From Scleroderma bovista (Eukaryota; Basidiomycota; Agaricomycetes; Boletales; Sclerodermataceae), in NCBI GenBank assembly GCA_037178675.1, contig JAYMGJ010000499.1, forward strand, positions 1 through 64,000: a DNA stretch of 64,000 bases, read 5' to 3'. Of this stretch, positions 43,620 through 55,870 are shown piece after piece (position 1 is the first letter of the stretch; each line of letters opens with the position of its first letter). The translations under genes and the position numbers were made by a program. The notes under the pieces were generated by a model. That model was not told the DNA's origin. It did no database searches and saw only the letters and a list, made by a program, of their open reading frames with translations.

Positions 43620-46250
43620 TACTGAATAGATCAGAATGATGATTACTATGGATGGCCTTGAGATGCAAGTGAGCCAGTGGGACAGGTGCAGGAGAGCTAT
43701 TTGTTGGGAAAGTATGGTACTAGACAGTGTGCAAAGCAACACCCTTTGCATGTTTTTCAGATAGCAAAATGATGTAAATATATGCTACAAATGCAAAGCA
43801 CACCAGGAGCTTCCATGAGCTACATCATGGCAAGGAAAAGTGATTGTCCTGAGGTTAACCCCACCTTTTTTAAGCATGATATTAAAGTAATATACCACAT
43901 GAATTAATTAGTGAAATACTTACTGGGTTGCTGGGACTGTAGAAGTACAACAATGGTAAATTGGTAGTGAAGGGCAGTGCTTGTTTGGTTTGAATTATGG
44001 CTGATAAAATACCTGACGGATAAGGATAGTTTCATCCTAGGTTTGATTCCTATACAACTTTACTTCATCCACTCCTCTGTCATTCTTGACTCTAATTTAA
44101 ACACTATATCCCATCCTGTGCATTTACTCATACATTCACACTTTTCAGCCCCCTCAGCAAAGCAGCACCCAACCCTCATTTGAATCTGTGGGACCTCCAT
44201 TTACTATCACAAGAATATCCTTCCAGGTGGTTATGTGTGGTCATCCCTGTTATCATTGGACATTGGTAAGTGAACCCACACTCTTCCAATCAAGCATGCA
44301 TTGGACATGCTGAATATGCTATTTACACCAGTGATGTGGTACCTCCTGGCCAATCTGTGAGTTGATTGACTACATCACAGCATCCTGCAGTGCTCAGTAT
44401 TGCTGTTGATTTTTGTAGTGAGCCCATATCCTATTCATCAAATGTCCATCAGAGCTAATGAGTGCATTATTCAGGCAAATGGCACACACCAGCCTACATG
44501 GGAGCATGTGATTACCTTAAGGAGTGTTGTTCAACAAGTTGAAGGTCCATGAATCTATATTGCACCATCCCAACTTTTGTTCACATCCAAGGCTCAATGT
44601 ATAGTAATATCAGTGACATTTTTAAATGCTGTTGTCTTATATCCTTTGAGACCAGAACTTGACTGCCTGGAAGGCAATCTACCCCTCCATTGGATTATGT
44701 AGATTGCAAAGATTGTGATGCCTTACAGGGAAAAGGAAAGAAAGGTGTGATAGACCTGTCTTAAATGTTTGCCTATGTTTGTGTATGGATGCTTATGTTA
44801 TTGTCAACCTCATGCACTGTACATAATTTCTCAGCTCATTGTCTCCAAGTTCTAATACATTTTGTATCATCAAAGACAAAGCAAGTGGGACATTTTAGGA
44901 TCCAATGCTATGTATGGGAAAAATAATGTAAGTCATGTTATAGGCAAATTTGGAATAGCACAAAATATACATGTTCTACAAATACTGGAATGTGCCAGAA
45001 CCAACCATAACCTCAAGGGCCTCCCACCCACATTTGATGGATTCAATGGACCTGAACATAGCACCGCTCACTCCAATAACAAGTGGAGACATGTGCTTCC
45101 TGGATTCAGATAGTAATTAGCAGACAGTGGCACTTAATTGACAAACACCTATCACTTAGCAATGATCCCAACTAACTTGCCTCATGTGATGAGGCAGTAG
45201 GACCTGATGGTGCCCTCACAAGAGAGAATAATGAGGAACAAATTGAAGTTGACCATGTAATGCCTATTCAGGATATTGATGTTTCCAATCCAACAGATAA
45301 CACTGCTAGCAGAGGATGGTGGGGGTGACAGAGGGGGCAAAGCAAGAAATGGAGTAATGGAAGAAGGTCTATTAGAACATACAGTCCTCATATCCTCTGG
45401 TATTTGTGTGTTCACTTTTTTTCTTTTGACTCTATGGATGGGTGAGAATGTATTGGAGCCTAAATTTCTGGGCCAAGGAAGGGTTGGAGAGATGGAAAGG
45501 GTAACCTCAAAGAAAGGGGACCTATTAGGTTTTGGTTTAGCATCAAAAAGAACATTGCTGGTGTTTGCAAGTGTTGATGGAGTATGCCAAAGGCAGCATC
45601 AAGGTCATCATGATGTCCTGTTTGGGAGAAAGAAGGCCTCTGGTGCTGAAATCAGCTACATTGATAGATGTCAGACAAGGCTGATGGAGATCAGAAATAC
45701 TTACATTGCATATCATTGTCATTCTTGGAATGCACAACCATTTGGTGGATAGCAGTGATAAGTTGTTCTGAAGCCATTGGTGTGAGTTTCAACTTGGAGA
45801 TTTGTTGAATGAGTTCTATGTTAAATGCATTTGGGTTGTTTACAGGGATAGGTTGAGTGGATATCTGTACTATCAATGGATGCCTCCATGCTATTCACTG
45901 CATGGTCAGAAGTGTAGAGGAGGTTTTGTTTGGTGGGTGCAGCAGGCATAGAAATATATGTGTATAAAAAGCAGAAGTTGGGGGTTTGGCTTGTTGAGGC
46001 CAGTCTACTTTCTGATCAGTGCAAGAGTGTGATACACAATGCTGTGAAAATAGAATTGAAAGAAGTGTTTGTGTACTGATTATGAGAACTGAGTCAATGA
46101 GAAAATCAGTTTGCAAATTGTAGTGAGTCATGACAATTAGAGTTAAATGGAACTTACATTGTGGGGGTTCAAGCTTGCACTGTGGCATGGTGTCATCCAG
46201 ATTGTATGATAAGGCATAGGGGACCATTGCTGGCCATGGTTGTTGCAATT
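43620..46250. other. Decayed AT-rich, CpG-poor sequence
   Basis: About 2.6 kb with almost no CpG and only short frames. Frames at 44862-45113, 45276-45752 (plus) and 45895-46248 (minus) show no domain I recognise and have no relative elsewhere in the window. Probably remains of old elements. Confidence 0.5.
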
Positions 46251-46258
46251 GCTACATC

Positions 46259-47340
46259 ATGGACCTTGAAGTGCAACAAGTACAGGACATCTGCTGCCAT
46301 TGCCTCATTTCCTTAATGGTCCTCATTGTTTCACAAGTAGTGTACTATTATAACTTGATTTTTCTCACCTCAAATGCACTGATTCCATACTATACATTGA
46401 TGCTAACCAGTGAAGGGTGGATGCTAGAGTTGCTGAATGGCCATCCCAATAGGATCTGGACATGCCTTGGAGTCACACACAATGTATTTGATAAACTAGT
46501 GTGTTTATTGATGTGTCATAGGATGTCCTCCTTGTGAACCTCCATTGAAGAGCAACTCAGCATATTCCTATATATGTGTATCACTATCCTTTTGTCTTGA
46601 CATGTAGCAGAGAGATTTCAACATTCACTGCACACAATCACAAAGTTAGTAATGTACCATTGTCCACACTTCTTATTTGACATTTTTTCTCTCAAGATAC
46701 TTCAAAAAGATGCTGGTTTTTCCTTTGACCCATTGTTCTACAGATCTCAGGTCCAGTTCCCAACAGAAAACACACCAATCTCACCTATGATCACTGATGA
46801 CCCACACTTTCATTTTTTTGTGATTGTATTGGTGTGGTTGATGGCACACACACCTGAGCCTTCACAGCTCTTGAGGACCAACCTCACATGCACAACCAGA
46901 AGGGATACCTCTCACAGAACTGTCTGTTGCTTACTGGATGGGACAGCTCCACTGTGGATGCAAATTTATGGAATGAACACATATGTAGGACTTGTGGATG
47001 TCATGGGGGAAGTATCTACTAGCTGATGCAGGGTTTGGGACCTCAGATGCCCTTCTAGTGCCATACTGTGGGGTTTGGTATCATCTGAAGGAGTGGTGTC
47101 AGGCAAGTCAAAGGTATGTTTGATTCTAGTAGTGACACTGAGTACTCACATTTATAACCAGACCTTGAGATTGAGAGGAACTATTCAACTTGTGGCATGC
47201 ATCACTCTGGAATGTGATTGAACACATATTCAGCATTTTAAAGCACCAATTCCACATCCTTCAGATTTCATTTGAGTATGATATGGTCATTCAAGTCCAA
47301 CTTCCTGTTGCACTGTGTGCAATTCACAATTGACCTGGAG
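46259..47340 (+). pseudogene. PIF/Harbinger-like DDE transposase
   Basis: Decayed transposase with the order and motifs of the PIF/Harbinger (DDE_Tnp_4) family. Segments, in shifting frames: MLELLNGHPNRIWTCLGV, then SIEEQLSIFLYMCI and the first acidic site IGVVDGTH (about 46821-46850). The second site is LADAGFGTSDALLVPY (about 47020-47065). The third is NVIEHIFSILKHQFHIL (about 47210-47260), followed by LPVALCAIHN. Stops and frameshifts are numerous, and CpG is nearly absent. No TIRs were identified around it. Confidence 0.78.
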
Positions 47341-47723
47341 TTCATAAAGGGGGATCTCTCCAGAGCCTGGAGGAAATGCACTTCAAGTAATCACTTTTGA
47401 TAAGAATTTAGCCTAAATAGTTTAGTATCACAATTCAGCCAAATAGCCTATAAACCATGGTCATCCCATCCCAGGGCTGGTCCATGCCATATATTGTTGT
47501 ACTTTGGTATCTATGTTTTCTCTTCATTCAGGTTCACATGTATAGGTGCTCAAGTATATTGACTTATTATCCATTAGAATCAGGAGATGCTGCATCATCC
47601 ACAGTTGGTGGATCAGTGGTCTTTATCACCTTGTTCAGGAAAACAATTTGCTTGTTCTGACATCCCTGTTGAATTGGAACACAATCATTGTTGGTACATT
47701 GATATTTATTATTACAGTGCATA
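47341..47723. other. Unassigned sequence
   Basis: No recognisable gene or repeat; AT-rich and CpG-poor. Confidence 0.45.
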
Positions 47724-47790
47724 TGTCAGGATTTGTTCTCCTCAATGGTCTTACTAAAAAAAGGTCCAGTGTTGCAGGGGACTAATGTCA
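47724..47790 (-). repeat. LTR-A fragment
   Basis: First ~67 bp of a reversed LTR-A (TGTCAGGATTTGTTCTCCTC...CAGGGGACTAATG), badly decayed and truncated. Confidence 0.75.
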
Positions 47791-47879
47791 TCAGGAAAAC
47801 ATGTTTGGCTTGATAGCATTATATGGGCATATCCCACAAATGGCATGCTAGGATAGCTGAGATAGTGCTATTGGAAATA

Positions 47880-48470
47880 TCAGTTGCTATTTGCTGCTAT
47901 TTACACACATTGTAGTACACTGACTATGGTACTTAACCTAATCTACTACACTTTTGCTACACTTTTAATACACTTTTTAATGCACTTTGACTACACTTTT
48001 CTGGTACACTTTTACTACACCTTAACTATATTTTTTGATACACTTTGACTAGACTGTTCAGTACACCTTTGGTACACTTGGATTACCATTTCTGGTACAA
48101 TTTGTGTTGCACTTTGATCACACTTTCTATAATATTTTTCATTACACTTTATTAGTTTGTACTGCAGTGTACTACTAAATGTCTATCAAAAAGTGTACCA
48201 AAAGAGTGTAGTCAAAGTATAGAAAAATGTGTGGCCAAAGTGTACCAAAAATGTAGTAAAAGTGTACCAAAAATGTTTAGTGAAAAGTGTAGTAAAAATG
48301 TACCAAAATGTGTAGTAAAAAGTGTAGTCAAAGTGTACCAAAAATGTGTACTAGTAAAAGTGTAGTAACAACATACCAAAAATGTGTACTAAAAGTGTAG
48401 TCAAAAGTGTAGTGAAAGTGTACTAAAGGTGTACCAAAAATGTGTAGTATCAATTAGAATGTATGGTGTT
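47880..48470. repeat. Inverted minisatellite of TACACTTTT units
   Basis: The left arm (about 47905-48150) is a run of imperfect units such as GGTACACTTTTACTACACTT. The right arm (about 48170-48460) is a run of the reverse complement, such as AAAAGTGTAGTCAAAGTGTACC. The switch lies near 48160 at TTTGTACTGCAGTGTACTAC, itself partly palindromic. It is pyrimidine-rich on one side and purine-rich on the other. No coding potential; it may be the core of a fold-back or MITE element. Confidence 0.85.
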
Positions 48471-48791
48471 GTATTTGTAGTATAGTGTTGATTACCAAAA
48501 ATGCGGAGTAGTGTGTTGTGTTTGTCTGCATATCTTACATGAACAATGGTTCTGGTACACCACAGTTTCATCAACTGTGGCCCCATCATTTCTGCATCTT
48601 TTTCACAAAGTGCTGCAAAGACAGTCATTCCAACCCAGATGTACTTTGGAGAGCAGTAAGTTCAACCAATTTTATTCATATCACTTATATAACATGCCTT
48701 TAGTGGATATCATATTACCCATTGATATTGCTCAGACATGTTTGCATTCCATTCCATTCACAAATACCTTCAAAGCAGTGGTGCATCATTC
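48471..48791. other. Unassigned sequence
   Basis: No gene recognised. The right end includes CATTC (48787-48791), the left target bases of the next LTR-A. Confidence 0.45.
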
Positions 48792-50309
48792 TGTGAAGAT
48801 TGGTTCTCCTCGACAATCTTATTAGGAGGTCCAGAGTTGCAGGGGACTAATGAGGAGGTAAGTCCAGACACTAGTAGGTGCTAGTTAGTGCAGAGAGTCA
48901 AGTCTGGGTCATACAGAGTAAGTCTGGGCACTAGAGAGGACAGGGAGTGAAGTCCAGGTCATGTGGAGTAAGTCCAGGCTGCAGGAAAGTAGTCCAGAGT
49001 TGAGCACAGCTTGTCCAGAGCAAGGACATCCCAAAGGTGGGATAAGTCCTAAGAGGTCTAGCATCGAGTCTAGGACAGAGTTGGCTTTTGCCCTTGTGCA
49101 AGTAGGAGACTTGCTAGGATCAGACATAGGACCAAGGGGACAAGATAGGATGGAGGCTGGAGTTGGCCGGAGTTCAGAAGAACAAGATGGGATTAGGGGA
49201 GCATAGTGGGTAGTACAGAGGGAGGAGTATCTTAGTCAAGATTTGATCTAAGGACTACTAGGCTGGAGTATGGTAGTTTATATAGTAATGAAACTAAGGT
49301 GAGTATATATGGTAACAAGTAAACACCTTAATGTCGAGACAAGGGATAGAGCAGAAGCAGACAGGAAAATAAACCAGGTACATGTCATGACTGCGTGATA
49401 CCTCATGACTCCGCAAGGCCTCTAGACTGTTGTAGACTCAAGTCTGATCACAATTGGACACCTCCAACGCTACGTATCCATCTCTGCTCTGACAATTGAC
49501 GCTCCGTCTCCTTTTAGTAAACAGTTCCGTGCTTACGCCTCCGGTTATTGTATGCTTCCGTTCCGCTTCTGTTCCTGTTTCCCTTGTTCCCATTTTAGAT
49601 TAAGATCTGATTACTCATAGTTGTGTCCCGTTAACCTTTTGATCCGTTACGCTTATCACTGATCTCCGTTCCGTGTACGTTATTCATCCGTTTGTCATCC
49701 GCAGACTCTTAGCTATGTCTCCGCTATGTCTCTCTCCGCTTCTCGGTTACTGTACATATCTGATGTAAAGTATAAGTACTCCAATCGCTGAGGGGATTGT
49801 CCCTCAGTTCGAATATCATCTTGAATCCAGAGCAATGTCCAGGACTGGAGGAAGTGGAACTGGAGGAAGTGGGACCAGAGGAAGTGTGCAGGTGGAGGAA
49901 GGGTGGAGTAGCCAGAGGAAGGTCTGGAGTTTGACATGGAAATGTCCTAGGCAATTGGTGAACCTGACAGCGGAGCAGAACAGGAGCAGACCTGACCCAG
50001 AGTTGGATGTACCATCCGGAGTTGGGTTAGGTTGCGGACAAGGCTAAGGGAGTGGTCAGACTGAGACCAGAGTAGTGACTAGTGGTAGGTACAGGTTTGA
50101 CATGGTGGAGTTAGACTGCAGATCTGTCTAGAGCAAGACAGGGGTTAGTCCTGAGGTGGAGATGGACATAGTGACCAGAGTTGAGCTGGAGTGCAGCTAT
50201 GGGGCTGGAGATGGCTGGACTAGATCCGGAGTTGTGTCTATGCCTAAGGAGAGGTCAGGCAGGCCAGGGTTAGACCAGAGTTGTGACTGGGAAAAGTATG
50301 GATATGACA
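48792..50309 (-). mobile_element. Decayed solo LTR-A with LTR-D insertion
   Basis: Reversed LTR-A starting TGTGAAGATTGG and ending GGATATGACA, flanked by CATTC and CATCC (one mismatch). Its middle is replaced by an LTR-D fragment (49386-49826) and about 300 bp of LTR-A is missing. Many CCGG motifs have become CCAG or CTGG, showing an older copy than those inside the Plavaka element. Confidence 0.83.
49386..49826 (+). repeat. LTR-D fragment
   Basis: Matches the reverse complement of about 7912-8341 of the LTR-D, starting TGTCATGACTGCG. The other end is missing, as is the neighbouring LTR-A part, so a deletion spans the junction. Confidence 0.83.
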
Positions 50310-52135
50310 CATCCAATGCAAGCATTGTTCAGTATTTTCCTAGAAAATATGAAGAAAAAAAAGAGTAAAGAGATACTATATTTTGTTGCATTTTTTGAGT
50401 TAGAACTGAAATATTATATATTATGTTTTTTGTCTAATCCATCAGAGATCAGAGTTCAACAACACTCTCATTTTGTTTAGCATAAACATTCAATCTTTTC
50501 TTTTATGCTTGTGATATATTTTTAATATAAGGATTAATTGTTCAGGCCTAGAACATAGTGAGGAATAAAACAAATGTATTTTGAGAAATCTTGAATGATT
50601 ATGTCATATCCATCCTTTTCCCAGTTGCAACTCTGGTCTAACCCTGGCCCGCCTGACCTCTCCTTAGGCATAGACACAACTCCGGATCTAGTCCAGCCAT
50701 CTCCAGCCCCATAGCTGCACTCCAGCTCAACTCTGGTCTCTATGTCCATCTCCACCTCAGGACTAACCCCTGTCTTGCTCTAGACAGATCTGCAGTCTAA
50801 CTCCACCATGTCAAACCTGTACCTACCACTAGTCACTACTCTGGTCTCAGTCTGACCACTCCCTTAGCCTTGTCCGCAACCTAACCCAACTCCGGATGGT
50901 ACATCCAACTCTGGGTCAGGTCTGCTCCTGTTCTGCTCCGCTGTCAGGTTCACCAATTGCCTAGGACATTTCCATGTCAAACTCCAGACCTTCCTCTGGC
51001 TACTCCACCCTTCCTCCACCTGCACACTTCCTCTGGTCGTGCACTTCCTCTGGTCGTGCACTTCCTCTGGTCGTGCACTTCCTCTGGTCCCACTTCCTCC
51101 GGTCCTGGACATCGCTCTGGACTTAACATTAGTTAAGTCCACCTCTGACCCTTACCTGTCCTCTTCTGACCTAGTTCCCTTTACTGCACTTGTCCCTGCA
51201 TCTGCTCCATTGTCCCTGTAATCCTAGTTCCCCATGTCTGCTCCCACTCCAGTTTATTTTCCTGTACCTGCTTTATTTTCCTGTCTGTTTCTGCTCCATC
51301 CCTTGTCCCGACTAAGGTGTTTACTTGTCACTGTATATACTCACCTCTAGTCTTGTTACTATATAAACTACTATACTCCGGCCTAGTAGTTTCCTTAGAT
51401 CAAATCTCGACTAAGATACTCCCCACTCTGTACTACCCACTATGCTCTCCTAATCCATTTGTTCACCTGAACTCTGGCCAACTCCAGCACCTGTCCTATC
51501 TCGTCCCCTTGGTCCTATGTCCGATCCTAGCAAGTCTCCTACTTGCATGAGGGCAAAAGCCACCTCTGTCCCGGACTCAACACTAGACCTCTTAGGACTT
51601 ACCCCACCTCTGGGATGTCCTTCGCTCTGGACAAGCTGTGCTCAACTCTGGACCACTTTCCCGCAGTCCAGACTTACTCCGCAAAAACCCGGACTTACTC
51701 CCTGTGCTTCTCTAGTGCCCAGACTTCATTCGTTTGACCTGGACTTGACTCTCTGCACTAACTAGCACCTACTAGTGTCTGGACTTACCTCCTCATTAGT
51801 TCCCTGCACCTCTGGACCTCCTAATAAGATCATTGAGGAGAACCAGTCTTGACAGATTAGAATAGCTGGCTTCCCAGAAATATTCCAAATAAAATTGCAT
51901 CACTTCATAACAAAACATACATAATATAATAAAATGTTCTTGATCATAGCACATAAAACTGCAAGAAACATGGAAATGTATGATAAGGCAACATGGAAAT
52001 TTTCTCTAGCAAAGATACTTGATATGATTCTACCATGATTTCTGCTAAGATATTTAAAATGTTTTCTACACAGATATTTAGTATATTTTCCACATATATT
52101 TAAATGACTTATGAGAATTGTTGGCAAGCTCAATT
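50310..52135 (-). repeat. AT-rich repeat, copy split by LTR-A
   Basis: 50310-50601 plus 51855-52135 together form the reverse complement of 57649-58255. The two halves rejoin exactly when the LTR-A at 50602-51854 and one GATTA duplication are removed. AT-rich, non-coding; one end has the CAAGCATTGTTCAGTATTTT sequence related to the fold-back MITE terminus. Confidence 0.82.
50602..51854 (+). mobile_element. Solo LTR-A in AT-rich repeat
   Basis: 1253-bp LTR-A, TGTCATATCC...AGTCTTGACA, with a perfect GATTA duplication (50597-50601, 51855-51859). It is partly CpG-depleted. Confidence 0.9.
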
Positions 52136-52948
52136 TGACTACTGGTCAATAGAGTCAAGTTAATAGGGAGTAAAGTTTGGATGACCCATCATTGACTGGT
52201 CACTGGCTGGTTAAGCAAAATGCCAGTCTTTTTTGCAATGGACTTGGAAAGTGTAATGAAGCAACTGAGTGACAGCCATGTCTCCTAATTTGGGTGCATG
52301 TTACATCACATTATTTCATTTCTGGCCATTATGTTTGTTTGCTCATTTGTTTGTTGACTATAGGTTAATAACCCTGACCAGTTATATATTGACTGGGTGA
52401 TTTTATTAACCTTTCAGGTCTGATGGGTCTGACCATAGTCTATGACAACACTGTCTGCTACTGTGAACCTTTCTTCCAAGGCAGTATTGAAATTGGACCA
52501 GTTACCTGATTTTGTAAATGTTGTTATGTGTCTAGGGCACCACACAGTAACACTGCAGTTTTCTGTAGATGGTTTTATTGATGATGACATCATTCCCACC
52601 TGCCTTCGCAATGACTCCCTGGTCAGCTGCAGGAGGGATTCCAGGTCAGTAGGCTTATCTAGTAATTGTATTTGCTGTATTTAGTACATATACACCCTTT
52701 GGCAACCCTCTAATGGACCTTGCCAGGAGGCTCACTATAAGTAGATTGGGGCACTCTATCTACATCAGGAAATAAGTGAGACCATCACAGAGGGAAGTGG
52801 TCTCTGAAACCTATTCAGTCGTGCAAAGAAACTAGATCTTGAACCTCAAAAAAGTGGTACCAAGAATGTCCAGTTCCATGAGAACACACTCAGGTATGTT
52901 TACTTTTTTTATTTTGTTTACTAACTATTTCTACAGGCCCTCTGTACA
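52136..52948 (+). pseudogene. Unrecognised gene fragment with a good intron
   Basis: Includes a frame from 52442 (SSKAVLKLDQLPDFVNVV, FSVDGFIDDDIIPTCL). Near 52860 the stretch TKNVQFHENTL joins, over a canonical intron (52894-52936, GTATGT...CTAACTATTTCTACAG), to PSVHLHICTSAECNCICCSK. That second exon is itself cut by the LTR-A at 52949-54198 and resumes at 54199. The cysteine-rich end is suggestive but I cannot name the family. Confidence 0.45.
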
Positions 52949-54198
52949 TGTCAAGACCGGTTCTCCTCAACAATCTTACTAGGAGGTCCAGAGGTGCAGG
53001 GAACTAATTAGGAGGTAAGTCCAGACACTAGTAGGTGCTAGTTAGTGTGGAGAGTCAAGTCTGGGTCAAATGAACGAAGTCCGGGCACTAGAGGAGCACG
53101 GGGAGTAAGTCCGGGTTTTTGCGGAGTAAGTCCGGACTGCGGGAAAGTGGTCCGGAGTTGAGCACAGCTTGTCCGGAGCGAAGGACATCCCAGAGGTGGG
53201 ATAAGTCCTGAGAGGTCTAGCGTTGAGTCTGGGACAGAGGTGGCTTTTGCCCTCGTGCAAGTAGGAGACTTGCTAGGATTGGACATAGGACCAAGGGGAC
53301 GAGATAGGATGGAGGCCGGAGTTGGCTGGAGTTCAGGAGTTCAGATGAACAGATGGATTAGGAGAGCATAGTGGGTAGTACAGAGTGGGGAGTATCTTAG
53401 TCAAGATTTGATCTAAGGAAACTACTAGGCCGGAGTATAGTAGTTTATATAGTAAATGAGAACTAGGGTGAGTATATACGGTGACAAGTAAACACCTTAG
53501 TCAGGACAAGGGATGGAGCAGAAACGGACAGGAAAATAAAGCAGGTACAGGAAAATAAACCAGAGCGGGAGCAGACATGGGGAACTAGAGATACAGGGAC
53601 GACAGAGGAAAAGCAGGGACAGTGAAGTAAAGGGAACTAGGTCAGAAGAGGACAGGTAAGGGTTGGAGGTGGACTTAACTAATGTTAAGTCCGGAGCGAT
53701 GTCCAGGACCGGAGGAAGTGGGACCGGAGGAAGTGCACAACCAGAGGAAGTGCACGAGCGGAGGGAGTGCACAGGTGGAGGAAGGGCGGAGTAGCCGGAG
53801 GAAGGTCCGGAGTTGGACATGGAAATGTCCAAGGCCATTGGTGGACCTATCAGAGGGAGTGGAGCGGAACAGGAGCAGACCTGAGCCGGAGTTGGATGTA
53901 ACAGCCGGAGTTGGGCTATGTTGCAGACAAGACCAAGGGAGTGGCCGGACTGAAACCGGAGTAGCGACAAGTGGTAGGTACAGGCTCAACATGGCGGAGT
54001 TAGACCGCAGATGTGTCTAGAGGAAGACAGGGGTTAGTCCTGAGGTGGAGATGGACGTAGTGACCGGAGTTGAGCTGGAGTGCAGCTATGAGGCTGGAGA
54101 TGGCCGGACTAGCTCCAGAGTTGCGTCAATGCCTAAGGAGAGGTCAGGCGGGCCAGGGTTAGACCGGAGTTGCGACTGGGAAAAGTATGGATATGACA
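52949..54198 (-). mobile_element. Solo LTR-A, CpG-rich
   Basis: 1250-bp LTR-A, on the plus strand TGTCAAGACC...GGATATGACA, with a perfect GTACA duplication (52944-52948, 54199-54203). CCGG motifs are well kept, in sharp contrast to the CpG-poor surroundings. Confidence 0.9.
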
Positions 54199-55870
54199 GT
54201 ACACCTGCATATATGTACATCTGCAGAGTGCAATTGCATCTGCTGCTCCAAGGTACATTTCTTTTTTCATTTCATCACCTTGCTTGACAAGGTCTTAGGT
54301 TTTCTGTTTACACACATGCACCTGCACACCACCACCAAGTCCAACACAACACTGACCACCACCACCACAAACCAGACAACCATCACCAATGCTGTTGACA
54401 ACAACCACACCACCACTGATGACAACACTGCAGCCACCAATGCAACACCAACCACCACCATGACCCTCTCCACTGCCCCAAACAATAGTGATGACAGCCA
54501 TCACTGCACCCAACAGCGACAACCATGACCCTTTCCACAATGCAATGGTGACGATGCCATCACTACCACAACACCAACCACCATCACCAATGCCATTGAC
54601 AACAACAACATCCCACCACCATGATTCTCTCCACCACTAGGGAACAGCATGGGTATGGGTAACCCATGTGGGTTGTGGGTATGGGTACCATGTGGGTATG
54701 GATATGGGTAGAGGTTTTGGACACCCACATGGTGGGTATTCAGGGGTAATGTGGGTATGGATGTGGGTATTTATAGGTAAACCTCTGGGATTGTAGTGTG
54801 TACTAATGTTGCCATGTATTGATTTTGACATAGGCTGACATGACCATATGGCCATCAGCAAGACTACAAGTAATCCTACTTGACTCTGACTTATTTACTG
54901 GATCATTTCCATCAAGTCATTGGCATAACCAGTGGTGAGGTTTATTGTTGTTGTGATCCTGGTCATTATCAATATTAGTGTTGGTGGCTGCCATAGTGGT
55001 TTATTGTCATCATTGTTAATGCACATTGGTTGTTGTTATAATTGGTGGTGGTGATGACAGAGGTAGAGGTCATTCTTATTGTCACCAACAATGTTATCTA
55101 TATAGGGGTGGCAGTAGGGACATACAGGGTGATACATCCATGGTCACTATTGTTGTTGTTGTCATGAGTGGTGGTGATTTTCTGACCAGTATCATTGATT
55201 GTGATGATAACCAGCCTGGTGATCTCCCTAGTACCTGTGGCTGGTGGGTGGTATGTCAGGCTATGCATGATGATAGCAACCACCTGCACCCACTAGTACC
55301 AGCAGCATGATCATGCATAACAGATCATACAGTAACATGGTGGCCACTTGTACCTGCAGCCAGTCACTGGCATCACAATGATAGTCACACCTACCAACCA
55401 CCTTACCACCAGTGTGTGATATGGTCACCATCTCCCCATGTGATACCCACCTATTACAGGGTAAATACCCATGGGTATACCCACACTGATCCCTATCTAC
55501 CACACCAAATGGCAGCAAAGATGGCCACCACTGTATGGCTTGTCAACAGCCACCACCTCACCAGTGTCAATGTTGATGGACTCAGCCCCACAGCCAGTGC
55601 TGCTGCAGGGACAGATGTTGATGATGGTGGTGATGGCAATCTGGGAAGCTGGTGGGATGGACAGTGACAATAACAACAACAACAATCTGGGCAGTTGGCA
55701 CAGGGACAGATGGTAATTACAATGATGACCTGGGCAGCTACAGGGTCAGACAGCAATGAACAATGTCCACTTTATTGGCAAGACCTGCACATTCTTGTTG
55801 TTTTCTGCTTTGCCCCATCTGGTACTGTGAACCTTTCTTCCAAGGCAGTTGATCAGTAACCACCCAAGTG
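54199..55870. other. Low-complexity ACC/GGT region with G-rich core
   Basis: 54300-54640 is rich in ACCACC/ACAACC (Thr/Asn-like on the plus strand). 54651-54770 is a run of GGGTAT-like units. About 54930-55200 is rich in GGT/GTT, and mixed CCACC/GGTGG follows to 55720. No convincing gene. A 27-bp segment at about 55827-55853 (TACTGTGAACCTTTCTTCCA...) repeats one at about 52459-52485. Confidence 0.6.

Noticed and set aside
44862..45752. Possible KDZ or TET/JBP-type gene
   Set aside because: I looked because such genes accompany fungal transposons, but no catalytic or cysteine motif of either family can be seen.
54267..54540. Val/Gly-rich membrane-like minus-strand frames
   Set aside because: Produced by ACC/GGT low-complexity DNA in any frame.
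54651..54770. Telomeric repeat
   Set aside because: GGGTAT units are irregular and short, unlike TTAGGG arrays, and lie in interstitial repeat DNA.
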